Shown here: positions 33,026 through 35,622 of the stretch, in pieces | How positions within the stretch are numbered: the first letter of the stretch is position 1 | Layout of the letters: every line of letters begins with the position of its first letter | Program-made: the position numbers and the translations under genes | Notes under the pieces: model-generated | Database searches by the model: none | Told to the model about the DNA's origin: nothing | Seen by the model: only the letters and a program-made list of their open reading frames with translations | Source of the DNA: Streptomyces acidicola | GTDB taxonomy: Bacteria; Actinomycetota; Actinomycetes; Streptomycetales; Streptomycetaceae | Direction: 5' to 3' | NCBI RefSeq assembly: GCF_009377235.1 | Contig: NZ_VMNX01000082.1 | Coordinates: forward strand, 1-35,622 | DNA: 35,622 nucleotides

Positions 33026-33561
33026 CTCCACACCCCTCCTCCCGCCCCACGTCTGAGCCATACCTGGTCGCCCGGCGGCATCCGTATCGAACTCCCGCGG
33101 CCAACACCCCCAGGTGCCGGCGGTGCTCGTTCCCGCCCGACGGGGAGACACGGTGACACGGCGTCGCGCCGTCCTCCGGAGGCCTGTCGCCTCAACGCCC
33201 TGGAGGCCGTGTCCACCACGCGAGAGGTGGTCTTCGACCTCGCGCGACCCGGTGGTTCATCTGGGCCCGGCTGCAGCACACCGCACCTGGGGCAAATCAT
33301 GGACTTGCGGCAGTACGCTGGTCGCTGCGCGCGGAGGAAGGGCGCGGTGCCGGTGCACCAGGGTCTGGCCGGAGCCGGTCTCCCAATCCGCCAAGTACTC
33401 CTGCGCCCGGTGAACTCGTCCGGAACACCGCAGAGCCGGCATCCTGCCGTGCCGCAGCACCATTCTCACCGGCCCGCCTCCCGCCCCGTTTCAACTCCCG
33501 GCATCGGTCTTGTGGCTGCCCATGTGATCGACTCCAGGGCCTACAAGCGCAAGATAGGCAT
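33026..33561. other. Gap upstream of the SpoIIE-family gene
   Basis: No gene recognised. Frames are open on both strands but low in family-like sequence; one short minus-strand run (AQEYLADWETGSGQTLVHRH, near 33350-33410) looks protein-like but is unassigned. The promoter of the phosphatase gene should lie towards the right end. Confidence 0.3.
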
Positions 33562-35622
33562 ATGTCTGGATTTCGAATCCGATCCAGCCCTACCTCGGAT
33601 GCTCGGTCCTCGGACGGTTCCGCTCGCAGCCGACGTGAGGGCCCGCCTTCGGTTCTGAGTGTCCGCAGTGTCGTCGGCCAGATGTTCGTGCTGCAGGTGG
33701 CGGTCGTGGTACTGCTTGCCATCGGTGCCATCGTCATGCTCGTGCTGGCTGCCCAGCGCGAGAGCGCCCGCGAAGCCGGCAATCGTTCACTCGCTGTCGC
33801 TCAGGGCCTTGCCAGCTCTCCGGGGCTCGTGGAAGCCCTGGCGTCCCCTGATCCCACCGCAGTGCTGCAGCCGAGGGTCAAGGAGGCCGCGAAAGGCTCC
33901 GGCGTGGACTTCCTATCCGTCTTGAACCGGGACGGAATCCGCTACGCCCATTCCAGCTTGCCTGAGCTCATCGGCACGCAGGCCCCCACGAACATGGCTC
34001 CCCTGTTGGCCGGGCGGACGGTGGAAGGAAAGGCCGTGGGCCGTCTCGGCCCGCAGATCCGTGTCTTTGTCCCCGTCAAGAAACCCGATGGCTCGGTGGT
34101 CGGCGCGATCGGTTCCGGGGTGACGCTCAAGCATGTCACCGACAGGGTCACAGAGCAGCTGCCGGCCGTACTGGGCGCCGCCGCCGGCGCGGTGGCCGTC
34201 ACCACGGGCGGAGCGGCGCTGCTCAGCCGACGGCTGCTGCGCCAGACCCACGGCCTGGGCCCCGCCGAGATCACCCGGATGTACGAGCACCACGATGCGG
34301 TCCTGCACTCGGTACGGGAGGGGGTGCTGATCGTCGGTGGCGACGGGCGTCTGCTGCTGGCCAACGACGAGGCGCGCCGACTGCTGGACCTGCCGCCGGA
34401 CGCGGAGGGGCATCATGTAACCGGCCTCGGCCTGGAGGGGCGCACGGCCGGGCTGCTGACCACCGGCCGGACGACCACCGACGAGGTCCATCTGGCCGGG
34501 GACCGGCTGCTGGCGGTCAACGCTCGGCCGACGGACCGTGCGGGCGGACCTGCGGGCAGCGTCGTGACACTGCGGGACACCACCGACCTGCGGGCGCTCG
34601 CGGGCCGGGCCGAGGGAGCGCGGGAGCGATTGCGGCTGCTGTACGAGGCGGGGATGCGGATCGGCACCACGCTGGATGTGGTGCGCACTGCCGAGGAGTT
34701 GGCGGAGGTGGGGACCCTGCGGTTCGCCGACATGGTCACTGTCGAGCTGGCAGAGCCGGTGGTGCGGGGCGGGGAGCCGACCGAGGGGGGCACCGAGATG
34801 CGCCGCACGGCTGCCCGAGGCGTCCGGCAGGACTCGCCGCTCCACTCGGCGGGCGAAGTGATCAGATTCGCGCCCACTTCGCCGATGGCGTCGAGCATGG
34901 CCGGCGGCCGGGCGGTCCTTGAGGCCGATCTGAGTGCGGCGGACGGCTGGCGGGCCCAGGATCCCGAGCGAGCCCGGCGGGTCCTGGACTACGGCGTCCA
35001 CTCGCTGATCAGTGTGCCGCTGCGGGCGCGGGGCGTGGTGCTGGGGCTGGCCGACTTCTGGCGCGGCGAGGGCTCCGAGGCATTCGGGGAGGAGGACCTG
35101 TCCTTCGCCGAAGAGCTGGCGGCGCGTGCCGCGGTGTGCATCGACAACGCCCGCCGCTACACCCGCGAGCACGCCACCGCCGTCACCCTCCAGCGCAGCC
35201 TGCTGCCCCGCTCCCTGCCCGAGCAGTCAGCCGTCGAGGTGGCGTACCGCTACCTGCCGGCGAAGGCCGGGGTGGGCGGGGACTGGTTCGACGTCATCCC
35301 CCTGCCGGGGGCCCGGGTGGCCCTGGTCGTCGGCGATGTCGTCGGCCACGGCCTGCACGCCGCGGCCACGATGGGCCGCCTGCGCACCGCCGTCCACAAC
35401 TTCTCCGCCCTGGACCTGGCCCCCGACGAGTTGCTGGCCTACCTCGACGAGTTGGTCGCGCATATCGACGCCGACCAGGCCACCACCGAGAAGGAAGCGC
35501 CGACCATTACCGGCGCCACCTGCCTGTACGCCATCTACGACCCGGTTACCGGGATGTGCACCATCGCCCGCGCCGGCCACCTCGGCCCCGCCCTGGTCCA
35601 CCCCGACGGCACCGTCACCTTC
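33562..35622 (+). CDS. Membrane SpoIIE/PP2C-family phosphatase with Cache, PAS and GAF domains (partial, runs off the window)
   Basis: Open for 687 codons to the window end. The start is ATG 33562 (MSGFRIRSSP) with a weak AAGATAGG before it. A membrane helix spans residues 41-63, an extracellular sCache/CitA-type sensor 65-198 (GVDFLSVLNRDGIRYAHSSL, VGAIGSGVTLKHVTDRV) and a second helix 201-221. A PAS domain covers about 245-345 (SVREGVLIVGGDGRLLLAND) and a GAF domain about 355-510. The PP2C-type phosphatase domain starts near 525, with GVGGDWFDVIPLPG, VALVVGDVVGHGLHAAATMG and ARAGHLGPALVHPDG. Such proteins dephosphorylate anti-sigma factor antagonists; an ATP-binding kinase domain may follow beyond the window. 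It is probably an environmental sensor. No partner gene is visible. Confidence 0.92.
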   Translation, partial: MSGFRIRSSPTSDARSSDGSARSRREGPPSVLSVRSVVGQMFVLQVAVVVLLAIGAIVMLVLAAQRESAREAGNRSLAVAQGLASSPGLVEALASPDPTAVLQPRVKEAAKGSGVDFLSVLNRDGIRYAHSSLPELIGTQAPTNMAPLLAGRTVEGKAVGRLGPQIRVFVPVKKPDGSVVGAIGSGVTLKHVTDRVTEQLPAVLGAAAGAVAVTTGGAALLSRRLLRQTHGLGPAEITRMYEHHDAVLHSVREGVLIVGGDGRLLLANDEARRLLDLPPDAEGHHVTGLGLEGRTAGLLTTGRTTTDEVHLAGDRLLAVNARPTDRAGGPAGSVVTLRDTTDLRALAGRAEGARERLRLLYEAGMRIGTTLDVVRTAEELAEVGTLRFADMVTVELAEPVVRGGEPTEGGTEMRRTAARGVRQDSPLHSAGEVIRFAPTSPMASSMAGGRAVLEADLSAADGWRAQDPERARRVLDYGVHSLISVPLRARGVVLGLADFWRGEGSEAFGEEDLSFAEELAARAAVCIDNARRYTREHATAVTLQRSLLPRSLPEQSAVEVAYRYLPAKAGVGGDWFDVIPLPGARVALVVGDVVGHGLHAAATMGRLRTAVHNFSALDLAPDELLAYLDELVAHIDADQATTEKEAPTITGATCLYAIYDPVTGMCTIARAGHLGPALVHPDGTVTF

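Noticed and set aside
33913..35172. 419-codon open frame on the minus strand opposite the phosphatase
   Set aside because: Shadow of the SpoIIE-family gene, rich in Arg/Gly/Gln with no motifs.

Overview
The window looks like high-GC actinobacterial DNA, most probably Streptomyces. Codon third positions are strongly G/C. It carries a HelR-type RNA polymerase recycling ATPase, a GerW/YtfJ-family protein, a DUF7848 small protein and a Cache-PAS-GAF-PP2C (SpoIIE) phosphatase. Transposase debris from several IS families fits an accessory, possibly sub-telomeric, region. No rRNA, tRNA or CRISPR array was recognised.

Layout. (1) 1-5000: an ISAs1 transposase remnant, an intact TIGR01777-type epimerase with a terminator, an IS481 remnant, and helR on the minus strand. 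(2) 5600-9740, minus strand: a truncated SLOG-like protein, a GerW-family protein, a small methyltransferase operon (class I methyltransferase, 68-aa protein, frameshifted O-methyltransferase), a SnoaL-like protein and a broken AMIN-like gene. (3) 9880-13655, plus strand: a pentose-type operon of LacI regulator with its palindromic operator, decayed ribokinase, ribose-5-phosphate isomerase B and an MHS-family transporter. (4) 13730-19620: a gene graveyard with ISL3, IS5 (twice) and serine-recombinase remnants, small Streptomyces proteins, a frameshifted DinB gene and a frameshifted methyltransferase. Between them sit an intact lipoprotein alpha/beta hydrolase and an intact XRE-cupin regulator whose operator overlaps its start.

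(5) 19696-32461 is the most interesting part: a polysaccharide-degradation locus. The minus strand carries a sugar-binding lipoprotein, a large Tat-exported heparinase II/III-like lyase and a cytoplasmic GH36 alpha-galactosidase. The plus strand carries a secreted three-module beta-helix protein and a Tat-exported GH97-family protein. LacI-like operator motifs lie upstream of most of these genes, and a wrecked LacI gene lies just upstream of the binding protein. A plausible flow is extracellular depolymerisation by the lyase and beta-helix protein, release or trimming of alpha-galactosides by the GH97 protein, capture by the binding protein, and intracellular cleavage by GH36. No ABC permease genes are present, so import must use permeases encoded elsewhere. 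A diverged piece of a second GH36 gene lies at the other end of the locus in the same orientation. A 17-copy 7-bp tandem repeat sits inside a foldback between the binding protein and the lyase.

(6) 33562-35622: a membrane-bound SpoIIE-family phosphatase that runs off the window end.

Many genes are broken by small indels while the large genes are intact. Either the region is decaying or the sequence carries local indel errors; this cannot be settled from sequence alone.
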